Positions 45,851-60,230 of a DNA stretch of 64,000 bases are shown piece by piece. The notes beneath the pieces were generated by a model. That model was not told the origin of the DNA. It saw nothing but the letters and a program-made list of their open reading frames with translations, and did no database searches. The stretch covers positions 159,001 through 223,000 of the forward strand of contig JARHVA010004251.1 of assembly GCA_037957365.1 (NCBI GenBank), given 5' to 3'. Source of the stretch: Torreya grandis. Lineage: Eukaryota; Streptophyta; Pinopsida; Cupressales; Taxaceae. The stretch's first letter is position 1, and each line of letters begins with the position of its first letter. Position numbers and translations under genes: made by a program.

Positions 45851-48800
45851 AGGTTTTTCTTTGGCAAGGCCATTGCATAGATTTATCTCAGCATATAAAG
45901 ATGCCAATCCTATCAAGGGATATAAAGATGCCTCCAACGTGACAACTATCAATCCCACAAGGCTTGGAAACAATAGTGGGATGAAGCCTATTCACTATAC
46001 AAGGCCTTGAAAAGGTCCAATGTGGCAGTGCTCATGGGAAACACAATCCTAGCAGAGAACATCAACAATGCAATGTACTTGGTGCTTACCTCAACAATGT
46101 GGGTGTGGAGAGGTTTTGTATGAGCTCCTAAAGGTTCCACACCATGGTGGCATATTGAAATAAGCTTGTGTTGTATGCATGGGTAGGAAATATAGAGAAT
46201 CATTATTAGTACCATCTAAAATATGAAAAGAGGTTGCCTTGATTAATGAACCACCCATTAAAGTCCCATAATCCATCTTTTAGCTTCCATTCATCCATGT
46301 TACTAATATATTGACACTTAAGAGTAGTTAACATCAGGGTTAAGAACATACAAAACTACCATAATCAAACCAAGGTAGTCACATATTTAAATGGACATTT
46401 TTTATTGTCAAGGGTGGACGAGGATGTCATGAGCATTGATTTGGTTATGATAGGGCTCCACATCTCATGTGTAGCTTAAATCAATTCCTACAATTAACAG
46501 ATCTACCATTTGAGAATCCATACATAATGTTCTCCATTATTTGGTGATGGGATTAAAGATGTAATAGGCGTTGAAGGATTTGAGCGGCGGCCATCCTTTG
46601 CATAGCCTCCATCAAGAGGCAAAATCCTTCATCTGTTGGATGATGTAAATGGCATCATGCACTACCAAACCGCTCTGCACCACCACTTCCCCTAAATCAA
46701 CATTATTCAAAACCAAGTTGTTTATAATGGAATATGCCATTTTGTCTCTTTGTGAGATGAATCTGTATGACCTTTCCCACTATGATTTTCTTAGTATCAA
46801 GTGAATGGATTGCCTCGAATTGACGCTATTAAACTCAAACTCAACTACCACCATCAGATTCTTTGGTTCAACATTTGCTATTATTAAGAGTCGATGAAGA
46901 TGATATGAGGCTAATTTGATTGGAAGAAGGCTCCAAGCTTGATATGCAACTCAAATCAGTAGAACAATGTCATTGATATGCAGACAACACATTGAGGTTT
47001 CAAAGTCTATATTGTAGTATGTGTTCATCTATGGTGCCAATATATTAACACCTAGATAAACTACATCAGGGTTAAGAAGATTTCAAAGTGATTTGGACGA
47101 TGATGATGAGGGATAATGATAGGGTATTTTTGGCGATATTGTACTCCAAAAGGCCCATATCATACACATGCCTCAACTTCATATTATTTGTTAGATGTAT
47201 ATGCCTTGCACCCATTATAAATGGATTTATAGCTTGTAGGGTGATGACATCTTTTATTAGCTACTTTTTATTTGATTACAGAAGGACTCCATGTCTGATG
47301 TGTAGAGGGAAATACATTCAAGTTATAAAGTCTATTTTGTTGCTTTTATTGCATTTGAAGTGAGTGCTAAAGCATTTGTAAAGTGCATGCAACATGGGTG
47401 AATTAGGGGGCATTGTTGGTCATACAATGTGAATGCCAAGATAGAGGAGTCACTAGTTGAGAGAAAAGGTAGTCGATTGGCGATCTATCACAAGTGGTAG
47501 GTAGAGTTGATAGGTTTTATTCTCATGCACTACAAGATTCTCACATCGTACACTTAAAAAGGAAACATACTCCAACAATGAAAAGAAAACACTTCCCAAA
47601 AAAATTTCCAAAAATTAAATATACATTCATTCTGATATGACTTACACCTTTGGAGTAAAATATTATATAATATTTCTTAAAGCCGATCAAAAAAATTAAT
47701 AACTAAATTATGCAACATAAAAACAAAAAAAGATAGTAAAAAATAACTACAAATACTTAACAGAAAAAAATACAAATTAAAACCTCCAACTATTATTACA
47801 CCATAAAAACAACTACTAATATATAATATTAATAATAAAATACGAGTTCAAAATGCAAAAACTTTAATGTAAGGAATTTCCCTCCATCAAATATAAAGTC
47901 ATACCCTAATAGACACCCTCCAAATGTCCTTCAAATTATAGTTTTTAAACTTGTGCATAAATACATTAAAAATATATACTTCGTGAGGGATAAATTCTTA
48001 CAGTACATGTTTCAACATGTTATTGTAATTTTAATATTAAACTTAACAAGGAAGCAAATGGTTAAAAATATTAGGCTTCATTTATAAATTAAATATGTGA
48101 TTCATATAAATACATATGTGTTAAAACTCTTATCACCATAAAAATGTTGACAAATCAAAAATAATATGAAACCATATTTTACAGAAACATTTTCCATAAG
48201 TTTTTAGATGCTTCCTACACTTATTCTTAACAATAATGATGGGAATTCAATCAACATACAAACGTATGTCTGTTTCATGAAAATTATTATAATAATTGAA
48301 GTTAATTTACAACTAATACTTGTTATTATGTTGTTGTACATGACATTACAAAAAAGATATTCTAAATTAAGATTTCAAATATATAATTATTTTTTTAGAC
48401 TTTAAATAATTATATCTTTTTGGTTGATTATGTAAAATTTATAAATACAAATTATATCTTGTAAACGTAGGTGATATATTATTGTGACATGGATTACAAT
48501 GAATTTGCAATCTCTACAAATTTAATAATAAAAGAAGATTAAAAAACTATTATTGAAGATTTAAACAACTCTTGAAGGCAATAGAAATATCTCATATAAG
48601 AATAGAGGGAAACAAAGTATTTGATCACCTTGAAAACTTAGCTATCAATATCACTTCCATTCATTAATGGATTAGCTCCACTCTCGTAAGAATTTTTTGA
48701 ATCTCTCGACAAAACCACTAATAATTTTGTCAGAAAGGGCTCAGGATTTGAAAAGATATAAAAAGTATTATTATTAGGTGATGCACGTAATGTTTTAATC

Positions 48801-49600
48801 GCCCATGGAGATCTCCCATAATCTTTCACTTTCTTTCTTTTTTTTCGCTTTTTTTTTTTTTTCATTCTTTAGTTTTTTTTGTGGAGATAATGAAGTTGAC
48901 AAAAAAAATTCAAAAGGTGAAAAATTTATGTGAATACCATTCTTGCATGTAGTGAAAGGATCAGTTGGATCTTTGGGCTTTCCACAGGTATGTCGTGCCA
49001 TATCATTCTCTCTAATTTTCAATTCAATTCTCTCAAAGCAATTCTCGAATTCATGGCAATAGCTCTCTTTTGGATTTGTTGTTGAGGGTTTTCTTGTGAT
49101 TTATTGGGATTGATTTTTATATACTGGACATCTCCTAGGGCATTTCTCTTTCTTTGATTTTAGATTGTTTTTATAATAGATATTTATTATGGCTTGTCAA
49201 TTCTATCAAGGTTTCTCTTGGTCTCTCGAGCTATCTATTTCATGGCTATGGATTTCTCCTCTCTAATTTATAAATAGCTTCCATCTTAACCTAAAACCTC
49301 ACCTTTATTCATGTCTATATACTTCCTAAGGCTTTGGATGGATTTTCCATTAGTATAAGGTTTCAAGATTCTTTACATGGCACCCAAAAATAATGTGCAT
49401 TGTGGTGAAGGCTCCTTCTACATGGAAGCCCAAAAAAGCAAAGGTAAAAGAGGCCTATATCAATAGTTTTAAGGAGAAGAGATCCAAAGTACTCTATTAA
49501 AGACGTACACTCCTCTTTCTTGAGGTGAGGTGACTATTTTAAGTAAGGAAGCTTTTGAATGATAAAATCCTTTTATAAAAATCAAGGAGTAAAATGAAGC
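45851..49600. other. No gene recognised
   Basis: Weak, diverged repetition (for example GACACTTAAGAG...CATCAGGGTTAAGAA near 46311 and AACACCTAGATA...CATCAGGGTTAAGAA near 47048) suggests worn repeats. Short frames such as 47088-47363 and 45988-46215 show no domain. Poly-A/T tracts at 48830-48910 give Lys-rich shadow frames. Confidence 0.45.
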
Positions 49601-49639
49601 AGGATCTAAGCTTCTATAATGTTGCACTCTTCAAAGGGA

Positions 49640-50130
49640 TTAAAGATGAGAAATGGATGAAATGGATAACAATTTAAAAAAAATGGAGCTTAGTTTGTAG
49701 TTCAAATGGATGAAGGTGCCTCTATTGATTATATCTTTCAGGCTATAAAGGACCCCAAACAATCAATTTCTAGATTGGATACTCTTACACGGGCTAAATT
49801 AATCAAAGTGCAAACTATTTTATTTGAAGCCAACAACATCCATGCCATCCATGAGGATGTTGAGTAGTTGAGTTTCAGTATCACGTGTACACTTGATCAG
49901 GTGTGATCACTACTAAAAACCATGGTATTGGATGATATTTTGAAGAGATAGAAATTGGATGTCATTTTCTCCGAATTAGACATCAGTACCTCCTCCTTTT
50001 TGGTTTCACAGTTGGCAAAGACTCTTGTGTCTTTGGTAATGGAAGATAAATAAAAGGATTGATGTCCTTCAGTGATGGTTTTTGATTCCAAAGATGAAGC
50101 TGATGTCCAATTTTAGGTCAGAAGTTCAAA
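49640..50130 (+). pseudogene. Unidentified coding relic
   Basis: The plus-strand frame reads FQAIKDPKQSISRLDTLTRA, KLIKVQTILFEANNIHAIHE, LSFSITCTLDQV and LDVIFSELDISTSSFLVSQL. It is interrupted by TAG, TGA and TAA that fit former CAG, CGA and CAA. The helical, leucine-spaced character suggests a coiled-coil or gag-like protein. Not recognised. Confidence 0.45.
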
Positions 50131-50185
50131 TTATTCAAATACATATAGTTTAAGTTATTTGGAATATAGAAAAACTGTTCTTAAT

Positions 50186-50530
50186 CTATCTTTGTAAGAT
50201 GGCCCTAATTCCCTTCAGCATATTATGATCATGGCTTGCAGATTCATCATTGAAATAAATTAGTTGATATTCTAAGGCCACATGATCCTGATGGAGGAGG
50301 AACCATCCAGCTGAGTGTGACATAATAGTTTCCCCGCTGACACATTGATCAATTTCAAATATATATTCTGACTCATTGAATTCCTTAGCCACTTTCCAAG
50401 CCCTATTCAACCAAGCTCGTATTTCAGAATTCTTAATTTCCTTAAATTAGAAATATTTTTAGTTGTATCCTCCAATGTTGTTGCGTTCTTCCTCTTCTCT
50501 CTCTACTCCCATCCATCTTTCACTTCTTCC
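50186..50530 (-). pseudogene. Short coding relic, possibly helical N-terminal domain
   Basis: The frame gives EIKNSEIRAWLNRAWKVAKE, FNESEYIFEIDQCVSGETIM and HSAGWFLLHQDHVALEYQLI. The pattern W-L-x-x-A-W-x-V-A-x-E...E-Y-I-x-E-I-D loosely resembles the coiled-coil start of plant NLR resistance proteins. No NB-ARC motif is nearby, so this is only a suggestion. Confidence 0.25.
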
Positions 50531-51949
50531 TTCCATGTCTGTCTACGAATCCTTCTCCTTGATTAGCATGTCATCCCCTTCTTCCATAATCTTTGAATGG
50601 GCGTGATAATAAAGATATAACAATACACTTCTCAAGGAGGCTCTCACCCCAGAAAGGAAACTGATGATGAGTAAATCACATGGAGCAAGGTGTTGATGTG
50701 ATGGAGGCTCGTCCAATGTGTAATAATATATGAAACAAACCCCTTTCTGATTTATCACATTAGCATTACTGACAGAAGGCAAACCAGATAATCAGCCCTC
50801 GAGTCCAATAGTAAAATATCACACCTTAATTTAAAATAATCATGTCATCACTGACCACTAACTTTATTAATTTGTACATAGATTAAAAGTCCAGACCTGA
50901 TCTAGAATGCCACTAGAGGAGAGTTGTATTCCAAGATTAGCAGCTTTATCAGCCACCTATTTCTGTATCTTTTTTATGTGAACAAATCTTAATTTTTCTA
51001 GCTGGATTACTATCTATCTGGCTTATCCTCGAAGAACCTAAAGTTGTTATGATTCAATTTTTCCTTTATTCATACCATTAATCCAAAAAATTAGTCCCCT
51101 TAATGATAAGTTATTTCCATCCATTCAAACTTTATGCTTTTAGTTCAACATGATTATTTGTCCCAATGCCAATATTAAATACAATTATTAGTAATGATTG
51201 TCCCATTGTATCTCTCAATACACAACCTCTTCCTATCGGCCTGGGTTAGCTTTTTTCCTGTCATAAAGTTTGATTTAATAAATCTAACCAGTGGTGTAGA
51301 CCATAAGACTACCAAATACTTAACACCTTCCTCATCAATCCTGTTATTAGGGAGCAATTTATTCTTGTTCCAGAAAATAAGAGGCCATGCTCTACTCCAT
51401 TCTCTTTCCTTTTCTTACACATATTCTTGCCCTTTTACATTTTATGTTTGGTATTTTATAATTTAATAATGAATAATATTAATCTTCATTTATTTGTGTC
51501 AAAAAAAATTATCTAACATTTTAGATTACATTATATTTATATTAAAAACACATTACAATTTTTATTAGTCAAACATATATAAACTATAACTAATAGTTTT
51601 AAATAAAAAGGTGTCAAATAACAATCATGGCTTGATAATATCAAAGAGCCACACTAAGCAAAATAAGTGACACTAGAGGGGGGAGGATGAGGATCATCCT
51701 AAGGAAGAGGGTTGACCTAAGAAGAGGTATTCATTAAGGGTAGGTTTGATGCCACACATGCATCCTAACCATCCTACATTGCCAAAGGAATGAGAACTCC
51801 CCACCCAGTTGGAAAAGAACAATCAAACTCAAGTCTTCCACCTCCTACATCGAAGATCCCACCTCAATGGCATAACAATGGTTTATTAACAATAAGGTGG
51901 GATCTAGCCTCTTTGCTGAAGGGAGGGGTAGAGAATAAGGGGTGGGAGT

Positions 51950-54870
51950 AGCTGTGTTATCATTGTGACACTTATGGAAGAGAACCATGAGGTGGGATGT
52001 CAAGAGGAATTTTTTTCATGATGCAAACAGCATTCCCCCAATGATTAAATATGTCTAGGAGATGTTAAAACTACAACACCACCTTCTCTTTTGCTTGGAT
52101 CTGAAAAATTAAATAGGTGAGAAAATAAACCCTCTCATTAGTAGAAAACTAATTTGAAGCATTCTCATTGTTAAAAATAACATATTTTCTAGTAGCTTCC
52201 ATAGCTAAAAATATAATATTAGCTTTAGAAAGAAATTCCAAATCAAAGAAATATGTTTCAACCACTAAGTAGATGCCCCCAAAAGAGTAAGTCACTGAGT
52301 AATGGGCTCGTGAGATAACACACAAAAAGGCTATGAATCCAATTCCAATCACTTTGGGAAAACATATGCTTGAAGATTTTTGGTATGTTATAAGAAGGAA
52401 ACATAGAGTGAGGGATCCCAATATGAATAAGTCTTTCACCCAAGGGTAAACCTTGATACAAAAAAACCATTGAAAAAAGTACAATTTTAAGCATGAAAGC
52501 TCCGTCTACCATATTTGATTAAGTTATAATATTGGGTGAAGAATTCAATCCCATCAACTATTCAATTTGTAGAGATTGGATGAAAAGGGGCTAAGGGTTC
52601 TATATAGAAGCCTGGGAGTTTAATTCTTGAAAGGTGTATCATAATATCAATGTCGATATTTGGTATAAGACCCAACTTATACATCATAGCATCAGGCATG
52701 AGCTATTGAGTACAAAGAATAAATGGAAAATCAAAGCTAAAAAGCTTTAAATTTCTTTGTAAGATGGGCTAAGTAGTCCAATCTCTAGAGGTGACAAGAT
52801 CATAAATAGTGTTAAAAAAAAAAAAAATCTTAAGATTGTGATTTTTTTTATGCATAAGGTCTTAATTATAGGTAAGTCGATGTTATTGATGATGGAAGAC
52901 CACCAAATATTGTGCTTGTTAAAGGAGAGGCTCATCCTACACCCATCTTTAGCCCAATTAAGGAACAACTTGACTAACTTGAAAACTTTCAAAATGTTAC
53001 AAGAAATAAATGAGCCTCTAGTTTTAACTAGGGATAAAGTAACGAGGAGATTATTACAACCAACTCCCTTCCAAGCCTTATAAACTTATAAAAAAATGAC
53101 ATAGATACAATGTCTAAGAAGTATTTTCCATTTTTTTAATCCCTTGATGACTCTAGTAATCCACTTGTCACAAAGTATAGTTCTATTTCTATGAAAATCA
53201 ATGATGCACATGTGCCTTTTTTATATTTTAAAAGAAAACAAATGTCCCAAGCAACTCTTTAAAAATTGCATATTTGTTTTATATAAGCCCATAGGAATTC
53301 ATTAAAAAAAAAAATGAAGAACTTTTCATAGGCAAATTTAGAATATGGCCAACAAGAAGAAGAGTGCACATGAGTTGTAGCAAACAACTTTGTGTAGATA
53401 TAGAACTTACCGACCAATGACAAAGGCTTGACAATGCAATAAATAATTTGTTTCTCTGCCCATTTCATTTTTTATTTTTTATTTTTATTTTTTTGGTAGA
53501 GTTTACTACCATATGGAGGACATGGGTATTTCAAAATAAAAGTGAATTCCATGAAACTTAAACACCCCACCCCCCTTCTAATCAAAATTATCAAGCTAAT
53601 TAGGCATAGTACTTATTAATGCTCTATTGATTATTAACATTAGGTCTTATTCCACTACAAATTCAAACTCAAGGCCTTATAATAAGCGTCAACACAAGCC
53701 ATAACCTTATGAAAGGAATCTTAATTCTCATCCAATGTGACAAATGAATCATCAAAAAAAATGTCCATTAATAACTTGGATCATCTTATCAAGGAGAGTG
53801 ATTCCCCTAATAAGACCTTACTCTGATCTTCATGCTAAAAGGTAGAAAAATAATTCCACAACCAAGCCAAAGAGAGAAGATACAAGAAAACACCATTCTT
53901 AATGGAATTAAAAAGATCAGAGCTTTCATATATGTGACCATTAATGGCAAGACAAATTGAGGCATTCACAAATAGGGTTTTAACAACATATATCAAAATT
54001 TTCTAAACCCTAGGGATTTGGACATAACTAAGATGAAATGACACTCAATGTTATCATAAGCTTTATAAAAGTAAATATTGAGAAATGAAATGTGTTTTAA
54101 AGAAGCTTAATCCAACTCCATGCCCTCCCAAACAATAATGATGTTATCAAGTATATATTTTCTCTGAATTTGAAACCCATTTTCTCATGTATAACAATTT
54201 CAAGAAGAACATGTCATAGATGTTGATGGATCTCCAACTACTACCGATATCAAGATCCCCAGTTTTAGGAATAAACTTAATGTTTCTTTGGTTGATGATA
54301 TTTCCTAAAGATATTTTGTTTGCAAAACTTCTTTATAAACATTAAGCCATCCTAGCCCAACAAAGTGTTGAGTGGCTTTTTAAAATATGAAGATAAAGCC
54401 ATCGAGCCTTGACTTTGTCATTGGCCATGTGGTTGAGTGCCATATGTAGTTATTGGAGGGTGACCGATGCATCACTTAAATTCTAATAAAATGGCCTAAT
54501 CTTTTTTGGGACAACATCCAAACATACCTATAAAGCTTGAGTTCTTTCTACTGAGTCTTCATAAGCTTAGAACACTAATTTGTAATGGTTCAAAAAGCTT
54601 TTGAAATTTATATAAGCTTAATAATCCATTGGTAAGAAACCTTGATGGCTTTGATATGCTCCGTAGGTTTTTCACTTGCAAATCTTCAAAAACATATTTA
54701 AGGGTTTATCTCTAACTTTAAGCCAATGGAGACAAGAAATAATTTGGACTCCTTTGGCCTCATGATTCATAGATCATAATATATGAGGCCTAAATTATCA
54801 TAACATGTCATCTTGAAAATGGGTTTTCATGGTTTCATTGTTGGATATCCTCGTCACTAAATTATTTTCA
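51950..54870 (-). mobile_element. LINE relic with RT and zf-RVT region
   Basis: The minus strand begins near 54870. RT traces: HWLKVRDKPLNMFLKICK, IKFIPKTGDLDIG (about 54240-54300), IIIVWEGMELD and IYFYKAYDNIE (about 54030-54065, the usual D-F-x-K-A-Y-D box). MDIFFDDSFVTLDEN (about 53735-53770) stands for the catalytic [FY]-x-D-D box. Then KLFLNWAKDGCRMSLSFNKH (about 52925-52985) and LPLGERLIHIGIPHS (about 52400-52450) match the two plus-strand copies. Non-LTR elements copy RNA directly at the target site. Many stops and shifts; poly-A not seen. Confidence 0.8.
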
Positions 54871-54891
54871 AAAAAAACTTAATTTCCTTTG

Positions 54892-56570
54892 CATCAGTAC
54901 CTAGTCTAAGTATTCAAAGTTGAATTACCTAACAATTGTTAATGATTCCAAAACATGCCTTGTATAAGGCATGGCCAAATTGACCATCTACCATGTGGAC
55001 ACTAAGCAATGATATCCAAAAATAATTTAAAGGATTTTATAAGATTAAACATCCTATAAGTGGGATATTTATCACGAAAGAGTTTCAAAGACCAAAAGGA
55101 TATAAGTACCACCCTTACCGCTACACTCTATTGTGCTTGGTTTACTAGTATAGACAAACCTAAACCAAGCTTCAATAAGGAAGATGTAGTACTATTTTTA
55201 GGTGTTGCTCAGCTAAAGTGAATTCCAAGACATCTAAGACCTAGATAAAATAATCATCTAATCATGTGTAACACTCAAAATAACATATTAATCATTGTTG
55301 ATTACCATTGCCCTAGTTAAAATTGAAGGTTCTTTTGTTTCCAAAAGCATTTAGAAAGCTTTTGAAGCCATCAAACCCTTTCTAAAATGGGTTGGGAATG
55401 GTTTTCTCAATAGTTTTTCTTTCAATGGTCACAATATTTGGTTGTTGCCCATCATGACCAATACCAATCTTCCTTTAGCAAAAATACGAGGTATAAAAGC
55501 TTTATGTTTATTTAAAAAGGGAATTCATATTGTAAAGGATTTGATTTACTCACATGATTGGATTCATTGGCATTTGCTAAAAGACAAATATAAGTTGCTC
55601 AATTCAAATTTACCTTCTATTTTGTGTTTCCAAGAATTGATGCTTGATGTCATGATTCATAAGATGGGTTTGCAACCTTCATGTGTTTGGTGGAAAAACT
55701 AGAGAAGGAATTGTGACAGTTAGTTAGAAAATTACTCCAAGTCACATTTATCAAATTATGAGTCTATTCTCGTCAGTGTTCGACAAACAAAATAGGCATT
55801 GAAATTTAAATTCCTTGCCCAGGCCTAGCTCACCAGACTTAATAGAATTTGAAATTTTAATCTCAATCCCAAGCTCACTCACTTTCTTTGGTGTCTAGTT
55901 TACCAAAGCCTCCCATTTGGGGAGAGTCTTTTACACATTGGGATTGTGCAACCCAAGTGTCCAACTGCTCAAGCATTGAATCCTTTAAACACCTCTTCTA
56001 GACTTGTGTAAAAGTTCAATTTGCTTGGCATTGGATTTTTAGCATTTTCCAACCTTTCCACCCAAAGCCATTCCCCTAGCGTATGGTCTTCTTTGGAGAT
56101 ACTTCTCAATGGTTGGCTTATATTGCTTCTCTCTAAAACTTCTTCAAATCTATTATTTTATTTCAGTTATGGAAGTCTATAAATGCAGCGATGTGTAACA
56201 ATTAAGAATTGTATTCTCAATTCTTTGTTAATGACAATGTTATTGTTATCTCTTTGGCTCTTATGCAAATTCAAGCTCAAGTTGAGAAGGTGGCATTCAA
56301 ATTTTAACACTTACAGGAATTACTCAACCATCAGGGGAGTGCTCCTTGAACAATGAGTCGCGTCCACCCAAACCACCCACCTCATGGCTCTTCACCTTCG
56401 GTTCTTAGGGGCCAATGAAGTCTCTCTCACAACCATAGTTTCCTTTCTACTCCCCCTCCTCAATAGGGGGTTGGAGTATGTCATTGCCTCATGGGAAGTC
56501 TGTTGTTAGCATGTCAAAATGGAGCTCACATGTTTATGGAGGTGGCTCTGTTGGTAGGTTTGTTCAGCAA
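54892..56570 (+). mobile_element. LINE C-terminal relic, copy 2
   Basis: Matches 43356-45058 from ATCAGTACCTAGTCTAAG to the TCTGTTGGTAGGTTTGTTC end. The best frame, 55442-55702, includes GIKALCLFKKGIHIVKDLIY and MIHKMGLQPSCVWWKN. The homologous stretch upstream is FLKWVGNGFLNSFSFNGHNI. It lies head to head with the minus-strand LINE relic only about 20 bp to its left. Confidence 0.75.
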
Positions 56571-59500
56571 CTCATTAGTCGGGCATCATTATTTCTTCAT
56601 GCCCTCGAATTTGGCTCAAGGTGATTGGGTGGCTCTCAATCTTACTTCAGTGGAGCCCTCCTTTTGGAGCACCGAATGTCTCAAGGATAATATACCTCCT
56701 CCTCATTTTAGCGTTGCAATATGTGCTTGAAGAAATGTGTTTTTTATATTTATGTTAATTTTAGTAACTCTTAAGTTATTATATTTTATTAGTATTTTTT
56801 GTATTTGAACTAATTTTTTCTTACAACATAAAGAATGGACCGTACATTCCAACTGACCACCTAATTATAAACATCCCTATATATTATTATTTTATTATTA
56901 ATAATTATAGTGATACATTCAAATAATAAATTCGATTCAAAATAAAACACACCAATTAATAAAGTGCTCCAATTTCAACAACCCATAAAGAAACATGTTA
57001 ATATACATATAGTATTTTATAGAGAGTGTCTCTCATTGATTGATTGAGAGGGTCTCGCACTCTCCCACTTCGTAAAATGGGTGGTGGTTTTAATATTTTA
57101 AATACAATAATGCGTTTAATAATTGTTGAAGAAAAGATGGGCCTTTTGCACCGTCGTTGAAGGAATGTGATGGTTGTAAAGAATTTGGACTAAGCGTTGA
57201 GACACATAATATTTTATTACTCACTATAATCGGTTTAGAAAAACAATACCTTTGTGTTTGGAAAAAGTTTCCTCAATATAAAAATAATACCTTATTATTT
57301 TTATTTAGAATTAAAACACTTTAATATGAAACCTTATTTGAAAGTGGAACGCATCACATTTCTCCATGCTTTTGTGCTTACGAGAGTGATACATTCCTTT
57401 CTTTTGGCACTTCACTTTACTTTTTTTTTTTTTTAATTAATAATTAATATAAAAAATCATTTAAAATAAAATAGGTATTTTTATATTATTATTTTAAATT
57501 AAATAAAAATATATGTAATTATTTTTTTCTATTTATAATAGTGAAATTATAAAATATTTATATCTAATATAATCTATAGTTATAAATATGTATTTATATA
57601 TATTTTTAGTGTGTTTGATAGTATTTATAATCGAAACCCAAGTCGTAATGATAGTTCGCACCTTTGGAGAGTTTGACAAGGTACATAGCAATATTGTCAT
57701 AAGATACAAAGCAACTAGATTAAAATCTAATGTAAAGTTCATCACATAATATAAACAACTTACCCTTTCTTAAGTGTTAACACTAACTCAAACGTCTAAT
57801 CCAATTGTGTGTAAATGTTGATAATAGTATACACAAAGATTCTCTCTGACATACATACTCCACATCTATTTTCCTCTCTCTGATGATATTCTCCCTCTAA
57901 TCTAAGGGAAACTTGACCTGTATACTACTCATCTCAACAACCAAACACTTAACTAAGTTAAAATTTCAAATCACATGATATAATGACATTAATGGTAAAA
58001 CATGTCAAATCCCAAATGACAACATTACAATATCAATTTGCATCTAAATAAACAAAGCAAGCAGTGATCTAACGATTATTAATCCATAACTATCCATCAA
58101 AATATAAATCAACACAATCAAACCTAACAACATATTTTCCATTTATTTCAATTGGAAAGAAAAATAGTCTTAGCTGAAAAATAGGGTGTGACACTTGGGG
58201 TAAAATGAGGCATAAGTGGCAAAACTTTCATCTTGTAATCTAGGACTTGGTAGCAAAAGAAAGTGCTAAAAAGGTTGATATACATGACTTTCCAAGTGAA
58301 CTAAAGGCCCCCACTTGAATATATAGAAATTATTTTTAACATGTGGTAAGGTCCACTTCCACATAAACCTTTTTGTATGGTTGAGTGGAAAAACATATAT
58401 CCAAATCATAGAAAATTAAACTCTATATATAGGTTTCATTATTGTTTCAAAAAGGCTTAGTATTGAATCAACACATCGAGAAGCTCGATCCAGACAAGAA
58501 CCTTAAGGGACACTTGTTTAGTAACTTTTAAGTCATCAATCCATCACAATAAAATGATAAGGGTTTTGTGCATGAACCAAAAACTAGACTTTTTGAAATG
58601 CACCTGCACTTTTTGTAGCTCCTTGAAAAAGAACAAGAAAACACTTTGCAAGGTTGCTAATACCTACAAGATTAACATTGTGGGTAGTTTTATTTCACCA
58701 ATGTGGCAAGAAATGACTCATAAGGGATGTAGCTAATGTAATAAGCAATGAGCCTATAACTCTCATACTATTGACAAATGGAATGTACACCATCTACGAA
58801 TAAAGCATATTTATAAAGTTAGAGGGACTATCAAGGTCATTACCTCGTTATAAACTTTCAGAAAAAAAATTATACTTGCTTTGTTGTCATGTTCCCCATC
58901 ATTTGTAATAATAGTTGTAATTCATTGGTTTAGATCCATGTACAAAAGACATTGGCCAAATTTGAGATTAAATTTATAAATTATTATAAAGCAACAATAT
59001 GAATCTAAAGACCTGATCAAAAGAACATAAGACTATACATAAAAAAAACCCTAGTAAAGTGAACACAACACAAATTTCCTTTCATATGAATTAGAGTTCA
59101 CTATTGAATTCATCTTTAAAGAATAAAATAATAAATATTGTAATTAAGTAATAAAAATTAATCATAAATTCTTAAATAGTTTTAGCATAAATACTTTTAG
59201 TGTATGGAATGAAAAAGATTATAAAGATAATAGTTAAGTAAAAATAATTTATTAAAGATTATAAAGATTATGGTAAAGCAAAAATAATTTGTAATTATTA
59301 ATTAATATAAATTAATAAATCATTTTTTTTAATTTATTAATTAATTTTGTGATTATAATAAGATCAAAAATATTATATGAAAATATTGTAATTTAAATGA
59401 ATCTAAAATATATATTCAAAAAAAATTATTTAATTGAATTGAATTCAATAATATAATTATTTGATTTAATTTAGAATTTTAAAATCCACCAATATATATT

Positions 59501-60230
59501 AATAAGTATCATGATATATAAATAAACATAAAAGATGTATTATGAGAAAAATATTTATTAATTATATATAACTTAAATTTAATAAAATGTCAAAAAAATG
59601 CTTGAAAAGATATTATTTTAGAACATTAAAGCAAAATTAGTTTAAAACAAATAAAAGGAAAAGAAGGATGAAAATTTTGACAAAAATAGTAGATTAAAAA
59701 CAAATTGAAATGATTGATCTTATTAATGATAAACTAAACTACCTAAAAATATAATATAATGAATAGAGATATGGATCAATATTATTTAAATTAAATTTTT
59801 AAGAAAAATAATTTAATTGAATGGGTTGTCATCGAAATATATTAGTAAAATATATTGTTGCACTATTCATTAAGGTACAAATCTCACCTATACTAACAAA
59901 TGTAATAATTACTCTAAATAATTTGGATGTTTCTTCATTCAATTAAGAAAATTAAATTTAAATTTTAGCCAAATTATTTTACAAAATCTGAGGTACTAAG
60001 TTGATTTTTCATAGTCTCACCAATTGTAATAATAGCAGGGAGTTAAAATAAAAATGCATCTAACATACTTAGATGATGTTGTCAAGCCTTCAATGAATTT
60101 CTCTACTATTCATTAGAATATTTTAAATAAAATGGTTGGAATGGCACTTAAATTGGACACTAAAGTCACTAGATTCAGTAAGTCTTTAAAATAAAAAAAT
60201 TCAAGTCAAATATTAGTGAGATTTTTATTT
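56571..60230. other. AT-rich DNA, no gene seen
   Basis: The frame 56491-56730 runs out of LINE copy 2 into unique sequence and shows no domain. From 57420 on the DNA is strongly AT-rich. A short GAGAGGGTCTC...CTCTCCCACTTCGTA echo (about 57047-57074) resembles the DNA just after LINE copy 1. Confidence 0.45.

Noticed and set aside
46290..47330. LTR pair of a small element
   Set aside because: The repeated phrases are short, differ much, and lack TG...CA ends and target duplications.
48638..49022. Lys-rich minus-strand frames
   Set aside because: Caused by poly-T on the plus strand; no domain.
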